Positions 8,922-17,465 of a stretch of 64,000 bases of DNA are shown in pieces. A program made the translations under genes and the position numbers. Position 1 is the stretch's first letter, and the number at the start of each line of letters is the position of its first letter. Below the pieces are notes generated by a model. The model was given only the letters and a program-made list of their open reading frames with translations. It did not search any database and was not told the origin of the DNA. The DNA comes from JAZKDW01 sp040387375. Lineage in GTDB: Bacteria; Pseudomonadota; Gammaproteobacteria; Burkholderiales; Burkholderiaceae_D. The stretch covers positions 1-64,000 of the forward strand of contig JAZKDW010000001.1 of the NCBI GenBank assembly GCA_040387375.1, in the 5' to 3' direction.

Positions 8922-9440
8922 TCAGACGCAATAGATGTCGAGCATGCTGGGGATGTAATCGTTCAGCAGCACGATCTTCTTTTTGCCGATGCGCCATTGA
9001 TCGTCTTCGCGCACCAGCGTGTAATAGGCCAGCCCGAAAAATGTCTCCGTGCGCTTGAGAAACGGATAGAACACATTGCAGGACCAGCTCGACTGCAGCG
9101 AAAAGTGGCCGTCGCCGACTGCCGGACCGTCGATCATCCTCACATAGCCGATCGAATGTGCGGTGCGCGGCATCGGTGTCGATGCGGGCGAGCGGCGCGA
9201 GCGGATGCGCATGATGCGATCCTCCAGTCCGGCCCGGCTCGCATAATAAATGTGCGACATCTCGCTTTGCGGATCTTCGGTGAGCTGTTCTTCCGTGCGC
9301 CAGGTCGGCATCCAGTATTCGCACTGCGCGCTGAAAAGAGCCAGCCAGTCGTCCCAGCGGCGCTCGTCGAGACTGGCCGCTTCCTGTCGCAGCAGGTCGG
9401 CGCCGATGTCTTGCAGCGCAAGCGCGGCAGCGCCGGTCAT
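8922..9440 (-). CDS. Aromatic ring-hydroxylating dioxygenase, beta subunit
   Basis: A 172-residue protein of the SnoaL/NTF2-like fold that forms the small structural subunit of Rieske dioxygenases. It contains the family pattern of an acidic N-terminal helix (LDERRWDDWLALFSAQCEYW), a central IYYASRAGLEDRIMRIRS region and a C-terminal beta segment. Its ATG overlaps the alpha-subunit TGA (ATGA), so the two are translationally coupled and probably assemble as an alpha3beta3 hexamer. It carries no metal centre of its own. A gap of 64 bp separates it from the TPP decarboxylase gene. Confidence 0.88.
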   Translation of the reverse strand: MTGAAALALQDIGADLLRQEAASLDERRWDDWLALFSAQCEYWMPTWRTEEQLTEDPQSEMSHIYYASRAGLEDRIMRIRSRRSPASTPMPRTAHSIGYVRMIDGPAVGDGHFSLQSSWSCNVFYPFLKRTETFFGLAYYTLVREDDQWRIGKKKIVLLNDYIPSMLDIYCV

Positions 9441-10810
9441 TCGGGCGCCGCCGCGGTCTCATGGCTGCCGTATGCCGGCTGCCCCGCCGCGCCGGCGGAC
9501 ATCAGGCGCGCCCATTCACGATAGCCGCTATGGAAACATGCCTCGTTTTGCAACTGAAAGCCATCCTTGAGGCTGCCGACGGGAGTAAAACCAAGCGCCG
9601 CCGCTTCTTCGTTGGCGCCAGGCTGAACTGATGCGATGCCGCGTGCATAACCTTGCAAATAGCCGAGGGGCGCGGCCTGATAGCCGGCCTGGCATGCTTC
9701 GAAGGTTGCGGTATCGTCCGGCGTGGCAAATCCGCTGGCATTGAAAAAATCTTCGAACTGGCGCAAACGCCATGCGCGCAGCTCGGCCGCTTCGCCTATC
9801 GGCGCCATGCAATACACCCGCATCTCGGTGCGATTGGCCGCGAGCGGACGGAAGGTGCGCAGGATCAGTGCGGTTGAGTCGGCGATCTGCAGATTGGGAA
9901 AGATCGTAATGTTGCGCAGTTTGAGCATCCATTGCGCGCGCACCTCGCCGAGGCGGTTGCGGATTTCTTCGAACGCCGGATAGATCGGCCGTTTTTCCGG
10001 CTGCGCCTGATCGAGCCAGATTGCCGCATGTCCGTGCGGGAAGGTAAACATGCCGCCTTGCTGCGACAGCCGTTTTTTCCAGTTGAACTGACGCGCTTCC
10101 TGGTTGCCCGCCTGCGCCGCTTCCCTGCGCTCGACCACCTCCATGAAACTGGCATGCGTCGACGTCAGATGATAATAGTCCATGCCATTGTCCATCTGTA
10201 GTTTCCAGTTGGCGTCATACGTGTACACCGCGCGCCCCGGCACGAATTCCATGCCATGCGGTCCCTGGTCCATCGCAAGGTCCAGCAAAGGCCGCAATTC
10301 GCCAAGGAACTGTTCGAGCGGAATGACATCGGGATTCAGGCTGCCGAAGATCAGGCCCTTGTATTGTTCGATGCGCGGCAACCGGATCAGGTCATGGCTG
10401 TCAAGGTCGAAAGCAGGTGCGTAGCGGCCGGCTTCCTGGTCCTTTATGCCGCTATTCTTGCCCGCGGAATCATAGGCCCAGCCGTGATACGGGCAGACGT
10501 GGTATTTGCTGTTGCCTTGCTCAGCCCGGCATACCATGGCGCCCTTGTGGCGGCAGGCATTGACGAAGGCGTTGATTGCGCCAGTTGCGTCGCGCATCAG
10601 CACCACCGGGGTACGCCCGATGGTGGTGGTGACAAAATCGTTCGGCTTGCCTATCTGCGAATCGAGGCCGAGGAAATTCCAGGTGCGGTCGAAGATGAAG
10701 CGCTGTTCGTCCTCGAACAGCGCCGGATCGGTGAACACATCGCTGTGCACCCGAAAGACCTGGTCCTGCGGACGGTCATCAACATGGCTGCTTGCGGCTT
10801 TGATCTGCAT
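9437..10810 (-). CDS. Rieske [2Fe-2S] aromatic ring-hydroxylating dioxygenase, alpha subunit
   Basis: First gene of the leftward operon, 457 residues from MQIKAAS; GAGGAAG lies about 7 bases before this ATG, and a start five codons earlier is possible. The Rieske cluster ligands are C-R-H...C-P-Y-H-G-W (roughly residues 85-110), and the mononuclear iron site is D-Y-Y-H-x4-H in MDYYHLTSTH. The enzyme would hydroxylate an aromatic ring using electrons from a separate reductase. No reductase lies in this operon; the only one in the window is at 14501. The divergent neighbour is the HTH-citrate-synthase protein, which may control it. Substrate unknown; benzoate-like acids are plausible from the operon. 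Confidence 0.88.
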   Translation of the reverse strand: MQIKAASSHVDDRPQDQVFRVHSDVFTDPALFEDEQRFIFDRTWNFLGLDSQIGKPNDFVTTTIGRTPVVLMRDATGAINAFVNACRHKGAMVCRAEQGNSKYHVCPYHGWAYDSAGKNSGIKDQEAGRYAPAFDLDSHDLIRLPRIEQYKGLIFGSLNPDVIPLEQFLGELRPLLDLAMDQGPHGMEFVPGRAVYTYDANWKLQMDNGMDYYHLTSTHASFMEVVERREAAQAGNQEARQFNWKKRLSQQGGMFTFPHGHAAIWLDQAQPEKRPIYPAFEEIRNRLGEVRAQWMLKLRNITIFPNLQIADSTALILRTFRPLAANRTEMRVYCMAPIGEAAELRAWRLRQFEDFFNASGFATPDDTATFEACQAGYQAAPLGYLQGYARGIASVQPGANEEAAALGFTPVGSLKDGFQLQNEACFHSGYREWARLMSAGAAGQPAYGSHETAAAPE

Positions 10811-10921
10811 TAAAGACTTCCTCATTGAACCCGATAAAACGATCCGCCCTGGTTCCGGCCGGCAGCAGCTGAAGCACGCCGCGCTGAAGGCGTAGCGCTA
10901 AGGTATTCAATCCGAACGGAT

Positions 10922-10946
10922 TAATCAACCTTGATTATTCAATCAA
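10922..10946. promoter_or_regulatory. Overlapping dyads in the Rieske/regulator divergent region
   Basis: The 215-bp region between the leftward dioxygenase operon and the rightward HTH-citrate-synthase gene contains TAATCAA-CC-TTGATTA (10922-10937) and TTGATT-ATTC-AATCAA (10931-10946), two inverted repeats sharing a central half-site. The half-site TAATCAA resembles TAATCGA in the divergent region of the paralogous regulator near 57.6 kb. On the minus strand a TTGATT inside the repeat could serve as a -35. Binding by the adjacent regulator is inference. Confidence 0.5.
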
Positions 10947-11025
10947 TGTTCAGCGGCCAAATGACCATAGCGGTGACAGGACGTGCTGATAGAATGAAGC
11001 TTCAGCGGAGGGGAGCACTGATCGC

Positions 11026-12285
11026 ATGGATCGAACGGAAACAGACTGGCGCACGGATTATTTAACCGCGGAAGATGTCATCGGCATGCTTGATATCCGG
11101 CTGCAGACCTTGTATGCCTACGTCAGCCGCGGACTGATCCGCAGCGTCGAGCAGGCGGGCCAGAAGAAGCGCCTGTATCTTCGGGACGACGTCGAAAAAG
11201 TGCAGGCGCGATCGCTGGCGCGCGCAGGACATGGTCCGGTCGCCGCATCGGCGATGAATCTGGGTGAACCGATCATTCCGACATCGATTACCGAAATCAG
11301 CCCTCAGGGACCGCGCTATCGGGGCCATCTTGCCGTGAATCTGATGCAGGAAGGCGCGCGCTTTGAACAGGTTGCGGAACTGCTGTGGACCGGGTTGTGG
11401 CATGACGAGCCGGTACGCTGGCCGGTAGTGCCGCAAGTGCCGGAGCTGCGCAAGCTTGCCGCATCCATCTCCGCGCCCCAGACGGCCGACCAGCTGCTTG
11501 AAACGTTTGCCTTGTTCGTGCTGCGGCTGGGCATGACACGCGGTACGATCGCCGACCGGGTACGCATCGGGAACACGCTGGATGCCGCCAGGGGCATCAT
11601 CCAGACGCTGACCGGCTGCTTTGGTTATATCTCGGCGCGCCAGAGTTTTCAGGCCATGCTGCCGGGTCAATCGATAGTCGACGGTCTGGTGCGGTCGCTG
11701 GGAGTAAAGGACACGAAGGAGAACCGCGCGGCCTTCGAAGCGATATTGATGCTGCTGGCGGACCACGAGCTTTCCCCTGCTACCTTTGCCGCACGTGTCG
11801 CTGCATCCTGCGGTTCCGCGCTGCACAGCTGTATCGTGTCCGCAATTTGCGCCGGCTCCGGGGTCCATGTGGGCCGCCTGTATGACCGGGTCGAGACATT
11901 TTTCGCCCGTGCATCGACCAAGGCAGTCTTGCTGCGCAGGGCAGAACGATTTCTCGACGCCGGCAATGCCGTGCCCGGATTTGGGCATCCGCTTTATCCG
12001 CACGGGGATCCGCGCAGCCAGGCCCTGCTTGACATCGCGCGGCGACGGAAGGGCGCGTCCAGACAGGTCGATGCGATATTCGGTTTTATCGATGAAGCGC
12101 AGGCAAAGTATGGGCTGCATCCGCGGCACGAACTGGCGGTGACGACGCTGGCGATTTCGATGGGCTTGCCTCAGCACAGTGCTGGCGGTTTGTTCACGCT
12201 GGCGCGCACCGCCGGCTGGGTCGCGCATGTGCACGAGCAGCGGTTGTCGGGCACGCTGTTGCGTCCGCGCGCGAAGTTTATCTGA
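11026..12285 (+). CDS. HTH domain fused to citrate-synthase-like domain (putative metabolite-sensing regulator)
   Basis: A 419-residue protein. Residues 11-60 form a MerR/excisionase-like winged HTH (LTAEDVIGMLDIRLQTLY, then YVSRGLIR and a YLRDDV wing). Residues 80-415 form a citrate-synthase fold with the ADHELSPATFAAR and ARTAGWVAH landmarks. By eye, the two catalytic histidines align to His281 (GVHVGR) and His321 (GFGHPLYPHGDPR), but the catalytic aspartate aligns to Glu369. So it may bind or even process an acyl-CoA while acting on DNA. It diverges from the Rieske operon and is followed after 14 bp by a serine hydrolase. A paralogue lies at 56232-57539. A plain citrate or methylcitrate synthase is unlikely given the HTH. 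Regulation is inferred. Confidence 0.8.
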   Translation: MDRTETDWRTDYLTAEDVIGMLDIRLQTLYAYVSRGLIRSVEQAGQKKRLYLRDDVEKVQARSLARAGHGPVAASAMNLGEPIIPTSITEISPQGPRYRGHLAVNLMQEGARFEQVAELLWTGLWHDEPVRWPVVPQVPELRKLAASISAPQTADQLLETFALFVLRLGMTRGTIADRVRIGNTLDAARGIIQTLTGCFGYISARQSFQAMLPGQSIVDGLVRSLGVKDTKENRAAFEAILMLLADHELSPATFAARVAASCGSALHSCIVSAICAGSGVHVGRLYDRVETFFARASTKAVLLRRAERFLDAGNAVPGFGHPLYPHGDPRSQALLDIARRRKGASRQVDAIFGFIDEAQAKYGLHPRHELAVTTLAISMGLPQHSAGGLFTLARTAGWVAHVHEQRLSGTLLRPRAKFI

Positions 12286-12299
12286 AGCCAAGGGATAGC

Positions 12300-13442
12300 A
12301 TGAAAAATCTGCAGATCGAAGGCTTTTGCCCTGACAAATTTTCAGCAGTCAAGGATGCCTTCCACGAAAACTTTATTTCCCGCGGCGAGATCGGGGCTTC
12401 GGTCTCGGTGACGCTGGATGGCGAGACGGTTGTCGATCTTTGGGGCGGATGGACCGACGCCGCTTGCCAGAAGCCCTGGCGCAAAGACACATTGACTTGC
12501 GTGCAGTCTGTTTCGAAAGAGATCATGGCGCTTGCCTTGCATATGGCGGTTGATCGCGGCCTGATCGAGATCGACGCGCCGGTCGCCAAATACTGGCCCG
12601 AGTTCGCGCAGAAGGGCAAGCAGGATGCGCCGGTGCGCTGGCTGCTGGATCACCGGATCGGCTTGCCGGTAGTGGAGGGCGCCACACCTGGCATGGCTTA
12701 TGACTGGCAGGCCATGACGGAAGGGCTGGCCCGGACGGCGCCAATGTGGGAGCCGGGAACGACTCCCTGTTATCACTCCGCCACCTATGGGTACCTGATT
12801 GGTGAAGTCTTGCGCAGAACTACCGGCAAGTTGCCCGGCGAGTTTGTCAGGGACGAGATCGCAACGCCGTTGGGCATTGATTGTGTGATCGGGCTGCGGC
12901 CGGATGAAGAACAGCGCGTGGCGACTTTTCTTAACAAGGAAAATCATCCCGCCCAACAATGGATCAATGAGAAAGACAATATTTTTGCGCGCAGCTGGAA
13001 GATATTCTGGGATGACGAGGATTTCAACAGCAGCGAATGGCGCAGGGCACAGGTCCCTTCTGTCAATGCGCATACCAATGCGCGTGCCCTTGCGCGGCTC
13101 TGCGGTCTGATGGCGCGTGGCGGCGAACTGGACGGCGTCCGCCTGCTTGGCGAAGACGCGCTGAATCGGGCGGCGGAAGTGCAGTGGGTGGGTGAAGAGA
13201 TTCAGAAGCGTTACATGTCGATGTCATTGGGTTTTCTGATGCCGTCCAAAAGCCAGCCGTCGACCGGGCCGCGTTGCCTGGGGTTTTCGGGGGCGGGAGG
13301 CGCCACGGCATTTGCCGATATGGACCGGCGCCTGGGCTTTGCCTATGCGATGAACAGCATGGACCCGGACGCAACCAATCGGCCGCGTCCGGCTGCGTTG
13401 GTTAATGCATTGAATGCCTGCCTGCGTCAAGCCGGCTCGTGA
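12300..13442 (+). CDS. Serine hydrolase of the class C beta-lactamase/esterase family
   Basis: A 380-residue protein related to EstB-type esterases and penicillin-binding-like hydrolases. The nucleophile motif S-x-x-K is SVSK (about residues 77-80) and the general-base tyrosine motif is Y-H-S in PCYHSATYGYLIGE. A Gly-rich region near residue 330 (GFSGAGGATAF) stands for the third motif. No signal peptide is visible, so it is probably cytoplasmic and acts as an esterase or lactonase rather than on the cell wall. It starts 14 bp after the HTH-citrate-synthase gene and is likely co-transcribed; it may hydrolyse a pathway ester or lactone (inference). Confidence 0.8.
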   Translation: MKNLQIEGFCPDKFSAVKDAFHENFISRGEIGASVSVTLDGETVVDLWGGWTDAACQKPWRKDTLTCVQSVSKEIMALALHMAVDRGLIEIDAPVAKYWPEFAQKGKQDAPVRWLLDHRIGLPVVEGATPGMAYDWQAMTEGLARTAPMWEPGTTPCYHSATYGYLIGEVLRRTTGKLPGEFVRDEIATPLGIDCVIGLRPDEEQRVATFLNKENHPAQQWINEKDNIFARSWKIFWDDEDFNSSEWRRAQVPSVNAHTNARALARLCGLMARGGELDGVRLLGEDALNRAAEVQWVGEEIQKRYMSMSLGFLMPSKSQPSTGPRCLGFSGAGGATAFADMDRRLGFAYAMNSMDPDATNRPRPAALVNALNACLRQAGS

Positions 13443-13493
13443 AAACGGCACAGTCTTTTCCGGCTGTGATGGCACGGCGTTCACAGCGGTAAT

Positions 13494-14396
13494 TCAATCC
13501 GAGAACGCCTCAAAAATAACCCCCCGCAGCCATTGCGTCGCCGGATCCTTGTTGAATTTGGCATGCCAGAAAATATTGATGATGATTTCCGGCAGCGGCA
13601 CCGGATGTTTTACATACTTCAGCCCGAATGGGCCGGCGCTCTCTCTTGCGTATCGCTCTGGCACGGTTGCCACCATATCGCTATTGGCGACAATATGGCT
13701 CACTGCGACGAAGTGGGGGACGGTGAGGCGGACATGCCGGACGATGCCTGCGCGTTCGATAGACTGGTCGGCTATCGCATGGCCTGTTCCGCTGGATACC
13801 ACGATCACATGTTCGGCTTCGCAGAACTCTTCCGTCGTCATGGACTTCTTGTCGAGGGCATGCCCCTTGCGGAACATGCATACATAACTCTGCTTGAAAA
13901 GACGGCGCTGGAAATAGCCGGACTTCAGTTGCGGAAGCAGGCCGATCGCCAGGTCAACACGTCCCGCTTCCATCTCGTCCTGCAAATTCACCGCCGTATT
14001 GCGCACCGTGCTGATCTTGACGCCGGGCGCAACGAGCGATAGCTTTTTCATCAGGGTAGGCAGGAAATAAATCTCGCCGATGTCGGTCGCTGCAATCGTG
14101 AAAGTGCGGCTGCTGCTGGCTGGATCGAATGTCGACACCTCATTGAGAGAATTGTGGATAGTGCTGAGTGCGTAGCCGATTGGCTCGGCCAGGCGCAGCG
14201 CGTAAGGTGTCGGTTCCATGCCCCTGGATGTCCGTAAAAACAGCTCATCGCCCAGTAGCCGCCGCAAGCGCTTCAATGCGTTACTGACGCCGGGCTGGGT
14301 CAAGCCCAATTTCTCCGCAACCGCGGCCACCCGCCGTTCCCTCAGCAAATGGTCGAATACAAGCAGCAGATTCAGATCGACGTCTTTAAGGTCCAT
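13494..14396 (-). CDS. LysR-type transcriptional regulator
   Basis: A 300-residue LTTR with the N-terminal winged HTH (residues 4-62: LNLLLVFDHLLRERRVAAVAEKLGLTQPGVSNALKRLRRLLGD) and a periplasmic-binding-like effector domain from about residue 90. It is transcribed away from the reductase and Rieske genes at 14501-17299, the usual LTTR arrangement, so it probably activates that cluster in response to its substrate and represses itself. It converges on the serine hydrolase gene with 51 bp between stops. The N-terminus resembles the NodD/NahR/LinR branch, many members of which sense aromatic compounds. Confidence 0.88.
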   Translation of the reverse strand: MDLKDVDLNLLLVFDHLLRERRVAAVAEKLGLTQPGVSNALKRLRRLLGDELFLRTSRGMEPTPYALRLAEPIGYALSTIHNSLNEVSTFDPASSSRTFTIAATDIGEIYFLPTLMKKLSLVAPGVKISTVRNTAVNLQDEMEAGRVDLAIGLLPQLKSGYFQRRLFKQSYVCMFRKGHALDKKSMTTEEFCEAEHVIVVSSGTGHAIADQSIERAGIVRHVRLTVPHFVAVSHIVANSDMVATVPERYARESAGPFGLKYVKHPVPLPEIIINIFWHAKFNKDPATQWLRGVIFEAFSD

Positions 14397-14427
14397 GAGG
14401 CGGGTAATATTCCTGTCAGTGATGTTT

Positions 14428-14450
14428 TATATTGCGCGTGTCGCGTATAT
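14428..14450. promoter_or_regulatory. Possible LysR operator in the divergent region
   Basis: The 104-bp divergent region between the LysR gene and the reductase contains an imperfect dyad with TATA arms around GCGCG and CGCG. It is in the position expected for a LysR recognition site, but the symmetry is imperfect and the canonical T-N11-A reading is only one of several, so this is a weak call. Confidence 0.3.
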
Positions 14451-14500
14451 TTATTGTAAACAGAGTCCTATACTTTGGCCATCCTCAAGTAAATGCCGGC

Positions 14501-15502
14501 ATGGCAAAGCAGATCATGGAACTGTTTGTACAACCCCTCGGCCGCACCATCATCGCCACTCCCGGCGCCAATCTCCTGACGACGCTGCGTGAACATGATG
14601 TGCCCATCTCCTATAGCTGCACGGCCGGCCGCTGCGGCACCTGCCGCTGCAAGGTAATCAAGGGCGAGGTCTCGGAGACAGGGCGGGACTCTAAAATCAC
14701 GCACCCCGAGGATGCCGGCTACGTGCTGGCCTGCATGAGCGTCCTCGCCGAAAACTGCACGATCGAGGTGGCGGAGCCGGACGAGGTGGTGACACACCCG
14801 GCGCGCATCATCAAGGCCACCGTCATCGCCATCGACGACATGACGCATGACATAAAACGCCTGCGCCTGCGCCCGGCCAAACCCTTGTCGTTCTCTCCCG
14901 GCCAGTATGCAAGCCTGCAATTCACACCGGAATGCATTCGCCCTTATTCAATGGCGGGACTGTGCGATGACGAGGAACTTGAATTTCATGTCCGCCTGGT
15001 TCCCGATGGGCGCGTGACGGGCTATATCGCGCAAGAGCTCAAGGTCGGCAGCGCGGTGCGTGTCAGCGGTCCGCTGGGCACCGCCTACCTGCGCAAGAAG
15101 CATGAAGGCCCGATGCTCTGTGTGGCGGGCGGGACCGGACTGGCGCCGGTATTGTCCATCGTGCGCGGCGCGCTGGCGGAAGGCATGCGCAATCCGATTC
15201 ACGTGTACTTCGGCGTACGTACGCCAGACGACATCTATGGCGCGGAGTGGTTAAGTGAACTGGCTCGCGCGCACAACAACTTGCATGTCCATGTCGTCGT
15301 CACCGCCGGCTGTCCCAGCCCGGCGTACCGCAGCGGCCTGGTGACCGACGCCGTGACACAGGACTGGGAAAGCCTCGCCGGCTGGCGCGCCTATCTCTGC
15401 GGCGCGCCGCCGATGGTCGAGGCCGCGACGATTCTGGTGAAGCAAAAAGGGGTGCTGGCGGAGCATGTCTACGCGGACGCGTTTTATCCCAGCGGGATTT
15501 GA
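14501..15502 (+). CDS. Oxygenase reductase: ferredoxin-[2Fe-2S], FAD and NAD(P) domains
   Basis: A 333-residue class-IB type reductase that passes electrons from NAD(P)H to a Rieske oxygenase. The plant-type ferredoxin domain comes first, with CTAGRCGTCRC and a later Cys in VLACM; then the FAD domain with RPYSMAG; then the NAD domain with GGTGLAPVLSI and a C-terminal FYPSG. I place the start at MAKQIME (14501); MELFVQP (14516) and an upstream ATG at 14432 are also possible, and no strong ribosome site decides. It sits 58 bp before a Rieske alpha gene. As the only oxygenase reductase in the window it might also serve the other three Rieske enzymes (inference). Confidence 0.88.
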   Translation: MAKQIMELFVQPLGRTIIATPGANLLTTLREHDVPISYSCTAGRCGTCRCKVIKGEVSETGRDSKITHPEDAGYVLACMSVLAENCTIEVAEPDEVVTHPARIIKATVIAIDDMTHDIKRLRLRPAKPLSFSPGQYASLQFTPECIRPYSMAGLCDDEELEFHVRLVPDGRVTGYIAQELKVGSAVRVSGPLGTAYLRKKHEGPMLCVAGGTGLAPVLSIVRGALAEGMRNPIHVYFGVRTPDDIYGAEWLSELARAHNNLHVHVVVTAGCPSPAYRSGLVTDAVTQDWESLAGWRAYLCGAPPMVEAATILVKQKGVLAEHVYADAFYPSGI

Positions 15503-15560
15503 TCCACGCCCGGCGCTGCCTGAGCGCGCCGGCAATTGATGAAAAAAAAAGGAAAAAGAC

Positions 15561-16823
15561 ATGGGTGACATTCCCGTTGTATTCCCGACTGATCCCACCT
15601 GGGATGGCGCGGGGTCGAGCCGGATTCCGTTCTGGGCCTATACCGATGAATCGCTGTACAAGCGCGAACTGGAGCGATTGTTCTATCACGGGCACTGGTG
15701 TTATGTCGGCCTGGAAGCCGAAATCCCGAACATCGGCGATTTCAAGCGCACCGTGATCGGCGAACGATCGGTGATCATGACCCGGGCGCAGGATGGCGAG
15801 ATCAATGTGGTCGAGAATGTATGCGCGCATCGCGGCATGCAGTTTTGCCGCGAACGCCATGGCAACAAGACGGAATTCGTCTGCCCGTATCACCAGTGGA
15901 ATTACAGCCTCAAGGGTGACCTCCAGGGTGTCCCTTTCCGCCGCGGCGTCAAGCAGGACGGCAAGGTCAACGGCGGCATGCCAAAGGAATTCAAGACCGA
16001 AGAACATGGTCTGAACAAGCTCAAGGTCGCCACCCGCGGCGGTGTTGTGTTCGCCTCGTTCGACCATGAGGTCGAGTCGCTGGAAGAATTTCTTGGTCCC
16101 GACATGCTGGCCTATTTCGACCGCCTTTTCAACGGCCGCAAGCTGACCATTCTCGGTTATAACCGTCAGCGCATTCCGGGCAACTGGAAGCTGATGCAGG
16201 AAAATATCAAGGACCCTTACCACCCCGGTTTGCTGCATACCTGGTTTGTCACCTATGGCTTATGGCGCGCTGACAATAAGTCCGAACTGAAGATGGATGA
16301 GCACTATCGCCACGCCGCCATGATCTCCACCCGCGGCAACCAGGGCACGAAAAATGAAGTCACCGCCGGCGTCACCAGCTTCAAGGAAAGCATGGAAATC
16401 AATGACAAGCGCCTGCTCGACATCGTGCCGGAGCCGTGGTGGGGCGGCCCGACCGCCGTCATGATGACCGTGTTTCCAAGCGTGATTTTCCAGCAGCAGG
16501 TCAACAGCGTGTCGACCCGGCACATCCAGCCGAACGGCAAGGGTTCGTTCGATTTCGAATGGACACATTTCGGCTTCGAGGACGATACGCCGGAGATGAC
16601 GGAGCGCCGCCTGATCCAGGCCAACCTGTTCGGCCCCGCCGGTTTTGTGTCGGCCGATGACGGCGAGGTGATCGAACTGTCGCAGAGCGGTTTCGAGCAG
16701 AAGCCCTATCACCGCGCGCTGGCGGAACTTGGCGGTCTTGACTGCGGCAACACCGACCACATGGTGACCGAGACGCTGATTCGCGGCATGTACAACTACT
16801 GGCGCAAGGTAATGGGAATGTGA
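15561..16823 (+). CDS. Rieske [2Fe-2S] ring-hydroxylating dioxygenase, alpha subunit (anthranilate/salicylate-like)
   Basis: A 420-residue catalytic subunit. Rieske ligands are C-A-H-R-G...C-P-Y-H-Q-W (about residues 88-112). The mononuclear iron ligands are in NIKDPYHPGLLH (D-x2-H-x4-H). A purine-rich AAGGAAAAA precedes the ATG. The N-terminus (PTDPTWDGAGSSRIPFWAYTD) and the HTWFVTYGLWRAD segment resemble Burkholderia anthranilate dioxygenase and salicylate hydroxylase large subunits. This is recalled similarity and a database comparison was not possible. It is followed, with overlap, by its small subunit and preceded by the reductase, giving a complete oxygenase system apart from a possible separate ferredoxin. 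Confidence 0.88.
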   Translation: MGDIPVVFPTDPTWDGAGSSRIPFWAYTDESLYKRELERLFYHGHWCYVGLEAEIPNIGDFKRTVIGERSVIMTRAQDGEINVVENVCAHRGMQFCRERHGNKTEFVCPYHQWNYSLKGDLQGVPFRRGVKQDGKVNGGMPKEFKTEEHGLNKLKVATRGGVVFASFDHEVESLEEFLGPDMLAYFDRLFNGRKLTILGYNRQRIPGNWKLMQENIKDPYHPGLLHTWFVTYGLWRADNKSELKMDEHYRHAAMISTRGNQGTKNEVTAGVTSFKESMEINDKRLLDIVPEPWWGGPTAVMMTVFPSVIFQQQVNSVSTRHIQPNGKGSFDFEWTHFGFEDDTPEMTERRLIQANLFGPAGFVSADDGEVIELSQSGFEQKPYHRALAELGGLDCGNTDHMVTETLIRGMYNYWRKVMGM

Positions 16824-17299
16824 TGATGAATGATCTTCAGGTTTTTTTCGATTTGACGCGCTTGTATGCGGACTACGCCGCCGTGGTCGATGCCAAGGAC
16901 TGGGAGGCGTGGACCGATTTTTTTACGGAGGAATGCGAGTACAAGGTCCAGCCGCGCGAGAATCATGAGCGCGGCTTTCCGCTGGCGACGCTGATGCTGA
17001 TCAGCCGCGGCATGCTGAAGGACCGCGCCTACGGCATCAAGGAAACACTGTTCCACGATCCGTATTATCAGCGTCATGTCGTCGGCCTGCCGCGGATTCT
17101 GAAGCAGGAGGACGGCCTGATTTTTTCGGAAGCGAACTACGCGGTGTTCCGCACCAAGCTCAGCCAGGAAACGACCGTGTTTAATGTCGGCCGCTATCTG
17201 GACCGGGTGCGCATCACGCCGCAAGGCATGAAGTTCGAATCGCGCGTGTGTGTGTATGACACCGAGATGATTCCGAACTCGCTGATTTACCCGATCTGA
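16823..17299 (+). CDS. Ring-hydroxylating dioxygenase, beta subunit
   Basis: A 158-residue NTF2-like small subunit. Its ATG at 16823 overlaps the TGA of the alpha gene, so translation is coupled; GTG at 16820 and ATG at 16826 are alternatives. Typical features are LYADYAAVVDAKDWEAWTDFFTEECEY near the N-terminus and a CVYDTEMIPNSLIYPI C-terminus. It is shorter than many BenB proteins but within the range of salicylate/anthranilate-type beta subunits. Structural role in the oxygenase hexamer. Confidence 0.88.
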   Translation: MMNDLQVFFDLTRLYADYAAVVDAKDWEAWTDFFTEECEYKVQPRENHERGFPLATLMLISRGMLKDRAYGIKETLFHDPYYQRHVVGLPRILKQEDGLIFSEANYAVFRTKLSQETTVFNVGRYLDRVRITPQGMKFESRVCVYDTEMIPNSLIYPI

Positions 17300-17411
17300 G
17301 ATCGCTGTCGCCTATGGGAAAAATCGATGATCAGGCAGAGCCGGTCATCGTGATCCGTTGATGTCGTCGATGCGCCGGTGGCGAGGTAACGCTGAAAATC
17401 GGACCTGTGCG

Positions 17412-17434
17412 GAGGACGGCGGATAACCGTCCTC
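17412..17434. terminator. Hairpin between convergent genes
   Basis: GAGGACGG pairs with CCGTCCTC around a 7-base loop in the 166-bp gap between the dioxygenase beta gene and the convergent hipA gene. The trailing T-content is poor (TTCACT), so bidirectional termination is plausible but unproven. Confidence 0.4.
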
Positions 17435-17465
17435 TTCACTGCGGCCTTTGGAATTGCGCTGCCCG

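Noticed and set aside
11062..12291. A minus-strand frame of 409 codons
   Set aside because: Antisense to the HTH-citrate-synthase gene, which has clear domain landmarks.
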